Of a stretch of DNA of 64,000 bases, positions 44,184 to 51,978 are shown piece by piece. Each line of letters opens with the position of its first letter. The stretch's first letter is position 1. The notes beneath the pieces are model-generated. The model was not told where the DNA came from, made no database searches, and saw only the letters and a list, made by a program, of their open reading frames with translations. The position numbers and the translations under genes are program-made. The stretch is from Pseudomonas lini (lineage in GTDB: Bacteria > Pseudomonadota > Gammaproteobacteria > Pseudomonadales > Pseudomonadaceae): NCBI RefSeq assembly GCF_030812475.1, contig NZ_JAUSSR010000014.1:1-64000 (forward strand), given 5' to 3'.

Positions 44184-44417
44184 GGTAAACCTCACAAAGG
44201 GTCGCGAAGGACCGGTGATCGATGGTTTACACGCAAGGCAAGTGAATGGCGTTCCCTCTGCCGGGGACGCTGCCGGGACCAAGAGTACTGCAAAGAACCG
44301 CACAAAAGCGCGGGAAAAATCTGCTTGAAACAGGTTTATGTCGGTCACGCGATAGCGCTGGCAGCCCTCAGTTGTTAAAAGGGAGCTCTTTGAAAACCTG
44401 CGAAAGGACCTCGACCC

Positions 44418-45545
44418 ATGCCCGTCACCTTCACCCAAAGCGCTTTGCTGCTGAGTGTGCTGCTTGGCCTCGGCCAGGCACAGGCCGCCAGCGAACCCAG
44501 TCCCACCGTACTGGCGACCCGCCTGGGCATCCCGCATCCGGCGGTGATCGCCCACCGTGGCGCGTCCTTCGATGCGCCGGAATCCACCGCCCCGGCTTAC
44601 AAACTGGCGCGGGATCTGGGTGCCGATTACCTGGAGCTGGACTTGCAGCGCAGCAAGGACGGCGTGCTGTTCGCCCTGCACGACGACAACCTGCAACGCA
44701 CCACCGACGTCGCTTCCAAATTTCCGGAGCGCAAGGACAGCCCCGCCAACGCCTTCACCCTTGCCGAACTGAAAACCCTCGATGCCGGCAGCTGGTTCAA
44801 CAGCGCTTACCCGGATCGCGCCCGTCCGTCCTATGCGGGGCTGAAGATCCTGACCCTGGACGAAATCATCGACATCGCCCAGGGCAATCCGCTGCACAAG
44901 CCGGGCCTGTACATCGAGACCAAGGAACCGAAGCAGTTTCCCGGTCTCGAACGCGACCTCAAGGAGAAGCTCCAGGATCGCGGCTGGTTGAGCCCGACCG
45001 GTTCGAAACTGGCGAAAAGTGAACTGGCGGTCGGCCAGGGCAAAGGCAAGGTGGTGTTGCAGACGTTTGAGAAGGGCAGCCTGGAACTGCTGGAAAAGGA
45101 AATGCCGCAAGTGCCGAAGATCCTGTTGCTGTGGGTCGGCGAAGGCAGCATCGAACCCAAGTCCAAGGTGACTTTTGCCAAGTCCGGCGACAAGGACAAA
45201 GCAACGTTCTATGCCAAACAGCAACCGAAGGACAAAGCTGAATTCCAGCGCTGGGTCGAGTACGCCAAGGCCCAGGGCGCGATCGGCACCGGCCCTTCTG
45301 TCAGGCTGACCCACGGGGGTGATCAAAGCTATTCGGATCTGGTGCAACCGTGGATGAACCAGTACACCCATGACCAGGGCTTGCTGGTGCATGCCTATAC
45401 CGTCGACGATGCGGTGGATTATCAGAAGGTCATGGACGCTGGCGTCGATGGAATTTTCACCAATCGCGCCAGCGAGCTGCTCAAGTTTTATAAACGGCCG
45501 GCGGCGGCGAGTGTTGCGCAATTGCTGCAGAACAATGGGTATTGA
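44418..45545 (+). CDS. glpQ: Glycerophosphodiester phosphodiesterase
   Basis: This 375-residue periplasmic enzyme releases sn-glycerol-3-phosphate from glycerophosphodiesters. It has a signal peptide to about residue 24 (LLGLGQAQAA), then GDPD motifs: IAHRGASFDAPEST (catalytic His), YLELDLQRSKDGVLFALHDDNLQRTT (metal ligands and second His) and YIETKEP. The length is right for the periplasmic GlpQ. I see no clear Pho box in the 234 bases upstream, and no glpT follows. Confidence 0.92.
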   Translation: MPVTFTQSALLLSVLLGLGQAQAASEPSPTVLATRLGIPHPAVIAHRGASFDAPESTAPAYKLARDLGADYLELDLQRSKDGVLFALHDDNLQRTTDVASKFPERKDSPANAFTLAELKTLDAGSWFNSAYPDRARPSYAGLKILTLDEIIDIAQGNPLHKPGLYIETKEPKQFPGLERDLKEKLQDRGWLSPTGSKLAKSELAVGQGKGKVVLQTFEKGSLELLEKEMPQVPKILLLWVGEGSIEPKSKVTFAKSGDKDKATFYAKQQPKDKAEFQRWVEYAKAQGAIGTGPSVRLTHGGDQSYSDLVQPWMNQYTHDQGLLVHAYTVDDAVDYQKVMDAGVDGIFTNRASELLKFYKRPAAASVAQLLQNNGY

Positions 45546-45576
45546 TTTGCGCCTGGCGTTACAACGAGGCGCCTGC

Positions 45577-45645
45577 TTCGCTGGCAAGCCAGCTCCTACA
45601 GGTTTTGCGCAGACCGTGTAGGAGCTGGTCGGATCGCCGCACCGC
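45577..45645. repeat. Partial REP elements after glpQ
   Basis: GCTTCGCTGGCAAGCCAGCT and then TGTAGGAGCTGGTCGGATC: two REP halves in inverted order, the second truncated. Confidence 0.65.
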
Positions 45646-45678
45646 AGCGAAGTTCTTGCTAACGAGACGGTTTCAGGA

Positions 45679-45695
45679 ATTAAGGGTGAATTAAG
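45679..45695 (+). promoter_or_regulatory. PmrA/ColR-like direct repeat before the PepSY gene
   Basis: ATTAAG-N5-ATTAAG, two identical hexamers 11 bases apart, matches the TTAAG-N5/6-TTAAG arrangement of OmpR-class response regulators such as PmrA. It lies 54 bases upstream of the ATG. Confidence 0.5.
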
Positions 45696-45748
45696 TTGCC
45701 ACAGTTACTCTGATCCCACTTAAACAGATCATCCAAGGAAAGAATCCC

Positions 45749-46054
45749 ATGAAAACCCTGACTGCCTTGTTCACCGCTGCTGCCCTGACCCTCACCGCAG
45801 GCCTGGCCCAGGCCGATGTTCCTGTCGATCAGATCCCTCAGTTGGTCAAAGATAAAAAGATCAAGCCGCTGGAAGAGCTGAACCAGATCGTGCTGAAGCT
45901 GCACCCGGGTGCCACCATTACCGACAGCGATCTGGATAACCACTTCAACAACTATGAATACGAAGTCGAACTGCGCGATGCCAGCAACGTTGAATGGGAC
46001 GTGGATTTGAACGCCGCCACTGGCGAAGTCCTGAAAAACAAAAAAGACGACTGA
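45749..46054 (+). CDS. PepSY-domain small periplasmic protein
   Basis: This 101-residue protein has a signal peptide (ends GLAQA) and a PepSY fold (about residues 25-100), with VPVDQIPQLVKDKKIKPLEEL and the end VEWDVDLNAATGEVLKNKKDD. Such single-domain PepSY proteins are often induced through two-component systems responding to cations or antimicrobial peptides, consistent with the PmrA-like repeat upstream. Exact role unknown. A terminator follows at once, so it is monocistronic. Confidence 0.85.
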   Translation: MKTLTALFTAAALTLTAGLAQADVPVDQIPQLVKDKKIKPLEELNQIVLKLHPGATITDSDLDNHFNNYEYEVELRDASNVEWDVDLNAATGEVLKNKKDD

Positions 46055-46063
46055 TACACACAT

Positions 46064-46102
46064 CAAAAAAAGCCGCACGACTTTCGGGTCGTGCGGCTTT
46101 TT
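46064..46102 (+). terminator. Intrinsic terminator of the PepSY gene
   Basis: GCCGCACGAC/GTCGTGCGGC, a perfect 10-bp stem with a 6-base loop, flanked by A7 and T5; it can act in both directions. Confidence 0.93.
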
Positions 46103-46104
46103 GC

Positions 46105-46246
46105 ATTCTGCTGATTCAAGAGCAGGAAAACGGCGAGCTGCGCGAACAGTTCATCGCCGTGCTGGGGCATGACTTGCGCAACCCCTTGTTCGCCATCAGC
46201 GCCGTCCCATGGCGGCAAACTGGACGTGGTCTCCAACGGAAGTCCC
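46105..46246 (+). pseudogene. Internally deleted histidine kinase remnant
   Basis: One frame reads REQFIAVLGHDLRNPLFAIS, the HisKA H-box of a sensor kinase. After SA the frame changes and HGGKLDVVSNGSP follows, the last strand of an HATPase domain. Everything between, roughly 170 residues in a normal kinase, is missing, and no start codon or sensor region precedes it. It is a non-functional scar. Confidence 0.75.
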
Positions 46247-46363
46247 ATGAACCGTAAAATCGCATTGATCACCGGCGCCGGCCGCGGCTTTGGCAAACAG
46301 ACCCTGCTGCCGCTGCTGGCTGACGGTGGACGTATTCTTCAGGGATCGGGTATATCCGCATAA
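46247..46363 (+). pseudogene. Truncated short-chain dehydrogenase remnant
   Basis: MNRKIALITGAGRGFGKQTL is the nucleotide-binding start of an SDR (TGxxxGxG). The frame stops after 38 residues, far short of about 250. It directly follows the kinase remnant, suggesting a kinase-SDR pair once stood here and was deleted. A partial REP-like GCTGCTGCAGGCTGCGGTCT follows (about 46390-46410). Confidence 0.7.
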
Positions 46364-46414
46364 TTGTGGCTGCACCCGATCCCGTAGGCGCTGCTGCAGG
46401 CTGCGGTCTTTGCT

Positions 46415-46852
46415 TTATCCTTCGCAAGAGGTGCGCATGACCAATCGCTCACGCACCACGTCATACGCCCAGTGATACACATAGGTATACGGCAGGAAAA
46501 ACAGCAACACGCCGATGTCCAGCAGGAACGCTTGCCACAGGCTGATATTCAGCCACCAGGCAATCAGCGGCACGCCGACGGCGACCAGGCCGCCCTCGAA
46601 CAGCAACGCGTGCACCACCCGAACCCGGGCGTTACGCACCAAGCCGAGACGGTTGAGCGCGCGATCGAACACGCCGTTGAAAATCACGTTCCAGGCGAGG
46701 GCCAAGGCTGCGATGGCCATGGTCGCCACGCCCATGTCGAGCATCGGTTTGTCCATGACCCAGGCGAGCAAGGGGGTGCAGATCAACACCGCCAGCAATT
46801 CGAAACCAATGGCCTGGAAAATACGTTCAGTGATGGATTTGTTGGCGTTCAT
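46415..46852 (-). CDS. PACE-family biocide efflux transporter
   Basis: This 145-residue protein is two tandem BTP domains, giving four membrane helices: ERIFQAIGFELLAVLICTPL with the conserved Glu in helix 1, then WNVIFNGVFDRALNRLG, and in the second half RVVHALLFEGGLVAVGVPL and YTYVYHWAYDVVRER. AceI-type PACE pumps exchange protons for chlorhexidine or short diamines. It is divergent from a LysR regulator 89 bases away, the typical PACE arrangement. Confidence 0.9.
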   Translation of the reverse strand: MNANKSITERIFQAIGFELLAVLICTPLLAWVMDKPMLDMGVATMAIAALALAWNVIFNGVFDRALNRLGLVRNARVRVVHALLFEGGLVAVGVPLIAWWLNISLWQAFLLDIGVLLFFLPYTYVYHWAYDVVRERLVMRTSCEG

Positions 46853-46941
46853 GGCCGGACTCCCTGGGTGACTGTGGTTGCCATGGTCCGCTATGACACC
46901 GATACTTCATAATCAATAACCATCGATCAAGGCGATAGTTC

Positions 46942-47796
46942 ATGGCCTCTCACGAAGTGCTGCTGGCGTTCGTTCAGGCGGCGACGCAAGGTTCGTTTTC
47001 CGCGGCGGCGCGCAAGCTTGGCCGCAGTCAGTCGACCATCAGCGCGGCAGTGGCCAGCCTGGAGATCGACCTGAACCTGACCTTGTTCGATCGCAGCAGC
47101 CGCAAGCCCGGCCTGACGCCGGCCGGGCACGTGGTATTGCAGCGGGCCGAAGCGATCCTGGCGGCCACCAGCCGCCTGGAAATGACCGCCAGCCAATTGT
47201 CCCGAGGGGTCGAGGCGAAGCTGACGGTGGCGCTGTCCGACACCTATCAGTCCGACCGGTTCGAAGCGGCACTGAGTACCTTCGAACAGCGTTATCCGGA
47301 CCTGGAGCTCGAATGCCTGATCGCCGAATGCGATGACCTGGTGGCACTGGTGCAAAGCGGTCGCGCTCATGTCGCCTTCGCCGAGCGGCAAGACAGCTAC
47401 CCGCCGGACCTCGCCAGTTCGACGGTGGACGAACGCACGGAAATCGCGCTGTTCGTAGCCCCCGGACATCCGTTGGCGGCATTGCAAAAGGTGGATCAGG
47501 AGGTGCTGCAACAGCATCGCGAATTGCGGCTGGCGACCATCGTCAATCCCTATGAAAGTCGGGCGAAGGGGCGTGTCTGGTCGGCGCCGAGCTACCTGAT
47601 GCTGCTGGAAATGGCCCAGGGCGGATTCGGCTGGGCGCCGTTGCCGCGATGGCTGGTCGAACGCTTTGGTGCGGGGTCGTTGCAGGAGATTCAGGTGCGG
47701 GGTTGGCCGAAGACGGTGTCGGTGGATGTGCTGTGGTTGCGGTTGAATCCGCCGGGGCCGGCGGGGAGTTGGTTGATTGGCAAGATGCTGGAGTAG
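46942..47796 (+). CDS. LysR-family regulator of the adjacent PACE gene
   Basis: This 284-residue protein has an N-terminal winged HTH (residues about 1-60: AATQGSFSAAARKLGRSQST and LFDRSSRKPGLTPAG) and a periplasmic-binding-like effector domain to the end. Divergent orientation to the PACE gene suggests that it activates it when the biocide or a polyamine is bound. No other nearby target. Confidence 0.88.
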   Translation: MASHEVLLAFVQAATQGSFSAAARKLGRSQSTISAAVASLEIDLNLTLFDRSSRKPGLTPAGHVVLQRAEAILAATSRLEMTASQLSRGVEAKLTVALSDTYQSDRFEAALSTFEQRYPDLELECLIAECDDLVALVQSGRAHVAFAERQDSYPPDLASSTVDERTEIALFVAPGHPLAALQKVDQEVLQQHRELRLATIVNPYESRAKGRVWSAPSYLMLLEMAQGGFGWAPLPRWLVERFGAGSLQEIQVRGWPKTVSVDVLWLRLNPPGPAGSWLIGKMLE

Positions 47797-47806
47797 CGGC
47801 GCGGCC

Positions 47807-47986
47807 AATCGCGGGCAAGCCGAATCGTCGCACCGCCGCTCCCACAGGTTGCGAGTCGATTCGTGATTATGGGATCGACTCCGTACCTGTGGGAGCGAGC
47901 CTGCTCGCGATGGACTCAAGAGCGCCGCGTTTAATCAGAAAATACGCGTTATCGTTTACGACCATCGCCAGCAAGCTCGCTCCTAC
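47807..47986. repeat. Partial REP plus complete REPIN
   Basis: A single degenerate REP (47807-47848) with an inserted GAATCGTCGCACCGCC segment is followed by a complete inverted pair TGTGGGAGCGAGCCTGCTCG...CTCGCTCCTACA (47888-47986). They lie at the 3' ends of convergent genes. Confidence 0.8.
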
Positions 47987-48009
47987 AGTGTATTAGGACT
48001 TAGACCACC

Positions 48010-49245
48010 TCATTCCAACCCCTTGAGCCGCCTCTCGATAAACCGCCGCTCCGGTACCTGCTGCGTCAACTCAAGCGCCCGCTCATACGCCGCCCGCGCC
48101 TCCTCCACCCGCCCCAACTGCCGACAAAACTCCGCCCGCGCCGAATGCGCCAGGTGGTAATCCAGCAGCTCACCGCGCTGCAGAATCCCTTCGACCAAGG
48201 TCAACCCCGCCAACGGTCCATCCCGCTTGGCCAATGCCGCGGCCCGGTTCAGCTCGATCACCGGTGAAGGCATGGCCTGCAACAGCACGTCATACAGACC
48301 GACAATCTGCGGCCAGTCCGTCTCCCCCGCCCTCTGCGCTTCAGCATGCACCGCCGCGATCGCCGCCTGCAGGCAATAAGGCCCGAACCGCCGGGTCGTC
48401 AGTGCCCGCTCCACCAGCGCGCAACCTTCGGCGATCATCCCGACATCCCACAACGAACGATCCTGCTCATCCAGCACAATCAGCTCCCCACTGGCCGAGG
48501 TCCGGGCCGGGCGCCGCGACTCGTGCAACAGCATCAACGCCAGCAGGCCCATCACCTCCGGCTCCGGCAGCAACTCGACCAGCAGCCGGCCGAGCCGGAT
48601 CGCTTCGCGGGTCAGATCTTCCCGGGTCAATTCGGCGCCGATGGACGCCGAATAACCTTCGTTGAACACCAGGTAAATCACCCGCAGCACGCTGTCGAGG
48701 CGTTCGGGCAATTCGGTCAGGGTCGGCACTTGATAGGGGATTTTCGCGTCACGGATTTTCGCCTTGGCGCGCACGATGCGCTGGGCAATGGTGGACGGTG
48801 CCGAGAGGAAGGCCCGGGCGATTTCCTCGGTGGTCAGGTCGCAGACTTCCCGCAGGGTCAACGGCACCTGGGCGTCCGCCGCCAGCGCCGGGTGACAGCA
48901 GGTAAAGATCAGGCGCAGGCGGTCGTCTTCCACGTCTTCGTCACTCCAGTCGGCCTGCTCAAGCGCCTCCAGTTGCGCGATCAACAACGGTCGGGACGCG
49001 TTGAAGCGTGCACGCCGACGCAACACATCGATGGCTTTGAAGCGTCCGGTGGACACCAGCCAGGCCCGCGGATTGTCCGGCACACCGTCACGCTGCCAGC
49101 GCTCGACCGCGATGAAAAACGCCTCGTGCAAGGCCTCTTCGGCAAGATCGAAATCGCCAAGCAAGCGGATCAGGGTCGCCAGGATCCGCCGCGAGTCCTC
49201 ACGGTAGGCCTGCTCGACCCGGGCCGTAACCGCGACGTCGGGCAT
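48010..49245 (-). CDS. ECF42-type RNA polymerase sigma factor with C-terminal extension
   Basis: The 411-residue protein has sigma region 2 (about 12-75: RRILATLIRLLGDFDLAEEALHEAF), region 4 (about 125-175: LTLREVCDLTTEEIARAFLS) and a long C-terminal extension of TPR-like helices (about 185-411, with VFNEGYSAS and LLHESRRPAR). That extension and an adjacent DGPF protein define group ECF42, which lacks a classical anti-sigma factor. Start overlaps the stop of a 23-codon ORF by one base (TGATG), so translation is probably coupled. Confidence 0.88.
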   Translation of the reverse strand: MPDVAVTARVEQAYREDSRRILATLIRLLGDFDLAEEALHEAFFIAVERWQRDGVPDNPRAWLVSTGRFKAIDVLRRRARFNASRPLLIAQLEALEQADWSDEDVEDDRLRLIFTCCHPALAADAQVPLTLREVCDLTTEEIARAFLSAPSTIAQRIVRAKAKIRDAKIPYQVPTLTELPERLDSVLRVIYLVFNEGYSASIGAELTREDLTREAIRLGRLLVELLPEPEVMGLLALMLLHESRRPARTSASGELIVLDEQDRSLWDVGMIAEGCALVERALTTRRFGPYCLQAAIAAVHAEAQRAGETDWPQIVGLYDVLLQAMPSPVIELNRAAALAKRDGPLAGLTLVEGILQRGELLDYHLAHSARAEFCRQLGRVEEARAAYERALELTQQVPERRFIERRLKGLE

Positions 49246-49316
49246 CAGACCGGCATGCCTTCGGTCATCGCTGAATCGACGTCGGCAAGTTGCTTGTTAC
49301 AAGGTTGCGGGCTCAT
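49245..49316 (-). CDS. 23-codon ORF coupled to the ECF42 gene
   Basis: It encodes MSPQPCNKQLADVDSAMTEGMPV (written as two parts: MSPQPCNKQLADV then DSAMTEGMPV). A good site AGGAAAC precedes the ATG, and its TGA shares a base with the ATG of the sigma gene. It fills the whole gap between the DGPF gene and the sigma factor. It may be a translational coupling peptide; no family known. Confidence 0.5.
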   Translation of the reverse strand: MSPQPCNKQLADVDSAMTEGMPV

Positions 49317-49338
49317 ACAGTTTCCTGTTTTTGATTGT

Positions 49339-49683
49339 TCAGGGATTCAACTGGCGAACGGGGCGCACCTCGACACAGCCTACCCGGGCCGCCGGGATGT
49401 TGCCGGCGACCTGCAGGGCTTCATTGAGGTCCTTGGCATCGATCAGGTAAAAGCCGGCCAACTGCTCCTTGGTTTCGGCGAACGGACCGTCCGTGATCGA
49501 CATTTTCCCGTTGCGCATGCGCACGGTGGTCGCGGTCTGCACCGACTCCAGCGCTTCGGCCGCGAGCATCCGGCCACTGCCCTGGATCGACTCGGCGTAG
49601 GCCATGCATTCGGCGTCTTTCGGGCTATCGGGCTGGGAATGCAACTCGAGCTCGTTGCTGTAGACCAGGCATAGGTATTTCAT
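49339..49683 (-). CDS. DGPF/YciI-like protein of the ECF42 operon
   Basis: This 114-residue YCII-superfamily protein starts MKYLCLVYSNE and contains the exact motif DGPFAETKEQLAGFYLIDA that gives the DGPF family its name. YCII folds are dimeric ferredoxin-like barrels. In ECF42 operons the DGPF protein is the usual partner and target of the sigma factor. The start follows GGAGAG. It ends 22 bases before the small ORF. Confidence 0.9.
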   Translation of the reverse strand: MKYLCLVYSNELELHSQPDSPKDAECMAYAESIQGSGRMLAAEALESVQTATTVRMRNGKMSITDGPFAETKEQLAGFYLIDAKDLNEALQVAGNIPAARVGCVEVRPVRQLNP

Positions 49684-49781
49684 GGACGCTCTCCGTTTCT
49701 TGGGCTCTGCACTGATCGAACTGATCAACTATGGCTGCAGATTGGCGTTTTGGCGCTGTTTGCCGATCAACCGCCAGGCGA

Positions 49782-50207
49782 TCAAGGTTCCAGGTTGAAC
49801 AGTGCCGTGCCGCTCATCATGTCGAACGGGGCCGACCAGTGTTCGTGGACGATGCGCCATTGTCCGGCCTCGCGCCGGTAACAGGCGGTCACGCGCATCC
49901 AGCAGGCCTGGGTTTCACCCTTGTCATTGGTGCCGCCGCAATGGGCCAGCCAGTGGGCGAAGGCGATGTGCTCGTCGGCCACGATGTTCATCTGGTCGAA
50001 GTCAAAGGTGTGCGGACCCTGACACATTTCCATGCACTCCAGCCAGTGCGCGCGGTAAGCGGCCTTGCCCCGGAACTGCAGGGCCTTGACTGCGTCGTAG
50101 GAGACGATGTCCTCGGCATACAGGGCCATGATTTTCTCGACATCCTTGGCGATGACCGCCTGGCGATAGGTGTCGATCAGGGTCTGGATCTCGTGGGTAG
50201 CGTTCAT
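49782..50207 (-). CDS. SnoaL/NTF2-like protein of the ECF42 operon
   Basis: This 141-residue NTF2-fold protein has ETHEIQTLIDTYRQAV-like opening (MNATHEIQTLIDTYRQAVIA), EKIMALYAEDIVSYD and the closing CYRREAGQWRIVHEHWSAPF. Such proteins are small ketosteroid-isomerase-like domains, often enzymes or ligand binders. It is the first gene of the minus-strand operon SnoaL - DGPF - small ORF - sigma factor, with 98 bases before the DGPF gene. The start after CGGAGAACC is clear. Confidence 0.85.
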   Translation of the reverse strand: MNATHEIQTLIDTYRQAVIAKDVEKIMALYAEDIVSYDAVKALQFRGKAAYRAHWLECMEMCQGPHTFDFDQMNIVADEHIAFAHWLAHCGGTNDKGETQACWMRVTACYRREAGQWRIVHEHWSAPFDMMSGTALFNLEP

Positions 50208-50348
50208 GGTGGTTCTCCGTGGTTTTTGCTTGAAGACACCCTTTGTCGTCTGGCAAAACGCCAAATCGACAACTGAAATAAAAATAATCCGTCGGCGCAA
50301 ACTCGATAGAATTCCTCCACCTATCGTTGATGGAAAAAGGATACTCCA

Positions 50349-50834
50349 GTGACAGCCAGACTCGTGCCTTACGAAAGCCTGAACGCGCTCCAGCGCCGGC
50401 AGGTCGAGGCCATTGAAGTGCACAACGAACAAATCAGGTTCTCCGGCGACATCCACGGTGCGTTGCACACCCTGCTTTCAAAGCCCGGCCCCGGGGTCAA
50501 GGGGTTTGCCCTGCTGGCCGAGGACATTCCCGTGGCCTTTCTGCTGCTCAAGCGTCCGCCGGTGCTGCCCGCCTGGGCCGACGAACACAGCGCGACCCTG
50601 CATGCCTTACAAGTCGATCACCGCGCTCAAGGCAAAGGCTACGGCAAGGCCTGCCTGCAAGCGTTGCCCGAGGTGGCGCGCCAGGCCTGGCCGGAGATAA
50701 AGGGACTGGAATTATCAGTGGATGCCGACAACGCGTCGGCCATCGCGCTTTATGCGAAATCCGGCTGGGTCGACAGCGGCGAGGCCTATAAGGGCCGGAT
50801 CGGTTACGAGCGGCGGATGGGTCTGATCTTCTAA
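50349..50834 (+). CDS. GNAT-family N-acetyltransferase
   Basis: This 161-residue protein has the acetyl-CoA loop in ALQVDHRAQGKGYGKACLQAL (R/Q-x-x-G-x-G/A pattern) and the fold's closing strand LELSVDADNASAIALYAKSGW. Substrate unknown. It is divergent from the SnoaL gene, 141 bases away. The 246 bases after it, up to emhR, hold nothing I can support. Confidence 0.87.
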   Translation: MTARLVPYESLNALQRRQVEAIEVHNEQIRFSGDIHGALHTLLSKPGPGVKGFALLAEDIPVAFLLLKRPPVLPAWADEHSATLHALQVDHRAQGKGYGKACLQALPEVARQAWPEIKGLELSVDADNASAIALYAKSGWVDSGEAYKGRIGYERRMGLIF

Positions 50835-51080
50835 ACCGATCAGCCTGCGCGCTGCTCGGCGGCAGCAAGATCACTGAGGCAAACCAGTGCCATGCCGCTC
50901 ATGCCGACGCCACACTCATTCAAACTCGACACAAAATCCCTACAAAATACCGGGGTCGTTCGCTGTCATACGCAAGCGTCTGCGTATATAAAAGCATCCC
51001 GTTGCGACAACGCGAGCAAAGGACAGAGCTTCACCCCTGCCGGGCATTGTCAGAAACGGCTCCGTTTAATTCATTTTGTT

Positions 51081-51713
51081 TTATTTGCACAGACTAGGGC
51101 TCAAGCGCAGCATATCCAACCCGGTATCGGCCCAACGCTCGGCTTCGGCATGCAGTTCAAAACTGTCGGGCGCCAACAGCCACTGGTACAAAATGCCATC
51201 GATGTACGCATGCAGGCTGATGGCGGCGCGGGCAGTGTCGAGGTTTTCCGGCAACTGTCCCCGATTAACCGCATTACTCAGGGCCAGGGCGATTCGCCCA
51301 TTGCAATCGAGACTGGCCGAGCGACGCTGCTGGCGCAGGTCGCACATTTCATCGGTGAATTCGCACTTATGAAACAGAATCTCATTGATGCGCCGGGTTT
51401 TCGGGTCCACGGCAACTTGATGAAACAAATGAATCAGCAGCTTGCGCATACAGCCCAGCGGGTCGGGTTCATCTGCGCTTTCGCTGGCCTTGGCCATGTC
51501 ATCCAGCGGCTCATGCAAGCTGTCGAGCATGGCCTGTACCACGGCCGCCTTGTTGCTGAAATGCCAGTAGATAGCCCCGCGCGTGACGCCGGCCAGGGTC
51601 GCGATTTCCGCCAGCGTCGTGCGCGCCACGCCCCGCTCGAAAAAGGCTTTCTCGGCCGCTTCGAGTATCTGGCTACGGGTTTCTTGAGCTTCCTCTTTGG
51701 TACGACGGACCAT
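51081..51713 (-). CDS. emhR: TetR-family repressor of the efflux pump (EmhR/TtgR)
   Basis: This 210-residue protein matches TtgR of P. putida closely as I recall it. It starts MVRRTKEEAQETRSQILEAA, with HTH GVTRGAIYWHFSNKAAVVQA, the block RRINEILFHKCEFTDEMCDL, and the end DTGLDMLRLSPSL. TtgR releases DNA on binding flavonoids, antibiotics or biocides. It is divergent from emhABC with a TtgR-like operator in the 265-base gap, so it represses both itself and the pump. Confidence 0.93.
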   Translation of the reverse strand: MVRRTKEEAQETRSQILEAAEKAFFERGVARTTLAEIATLAGVTRGAIYWHFSNKAAVVQAMLDSLHEPLDDMAKASESADEPDPLGCMRKLLIHLFHQVAVDPKTRRINEILFHKCEFTDEMCDLRQQRRSASLDCNGRIALALSNAVNRGQLPENLDTARAAISLHAYIDGILYQWLLAPDSFELHAEAERWADTGLDMLRLSPSLCK

Positions 51714-51856
51714 GGCAGTACAACCTCAATCAGGATGCTTCAGCGATGTCTGAATATCAGCTGAATAAAAGTGGGGCGAACGCTCTCAGGCGTGGTCCCC
51801 GGCCTACAATTCGAATCTTTGATCAAATTTTGTAACGTCAAGGTGACACGGTTCAG

Positions 51857-51886
51857 CTATTTACAAACAACCATGAACGTAAGTAT
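51857..51886. promoter_or_regulatory. TtgR/EmhR operator
   Basis: The 30-base stretch beginning TATTTACAAACAACCATGAA and ending GTAAGTAT is nearly identical to the TtgR operator of P. putida as remembered: TTTAC...GTAAG inverted arms around AAACAACCATGAAC. It overlaps the emhABC promoter (TATATTACTT follows). Confidence 0.8.
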
Positions 51887-51978
51887 ATTACTTAGCAAGC
51901 TACTTATCCACTCAGTGCAAAATTTTTACCTTTCCACCTTTCGAGTGCGCACTGTGCGTGCCTGACCCGAGGATTTTC

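Noticed and set aside
44184..45587. Upstream extension of the DUF2025 frame to 576 codons
   Set aside because: The extension is antisense to glpQ and the DUF2025 start at 44183 has a proper GAGGT site.
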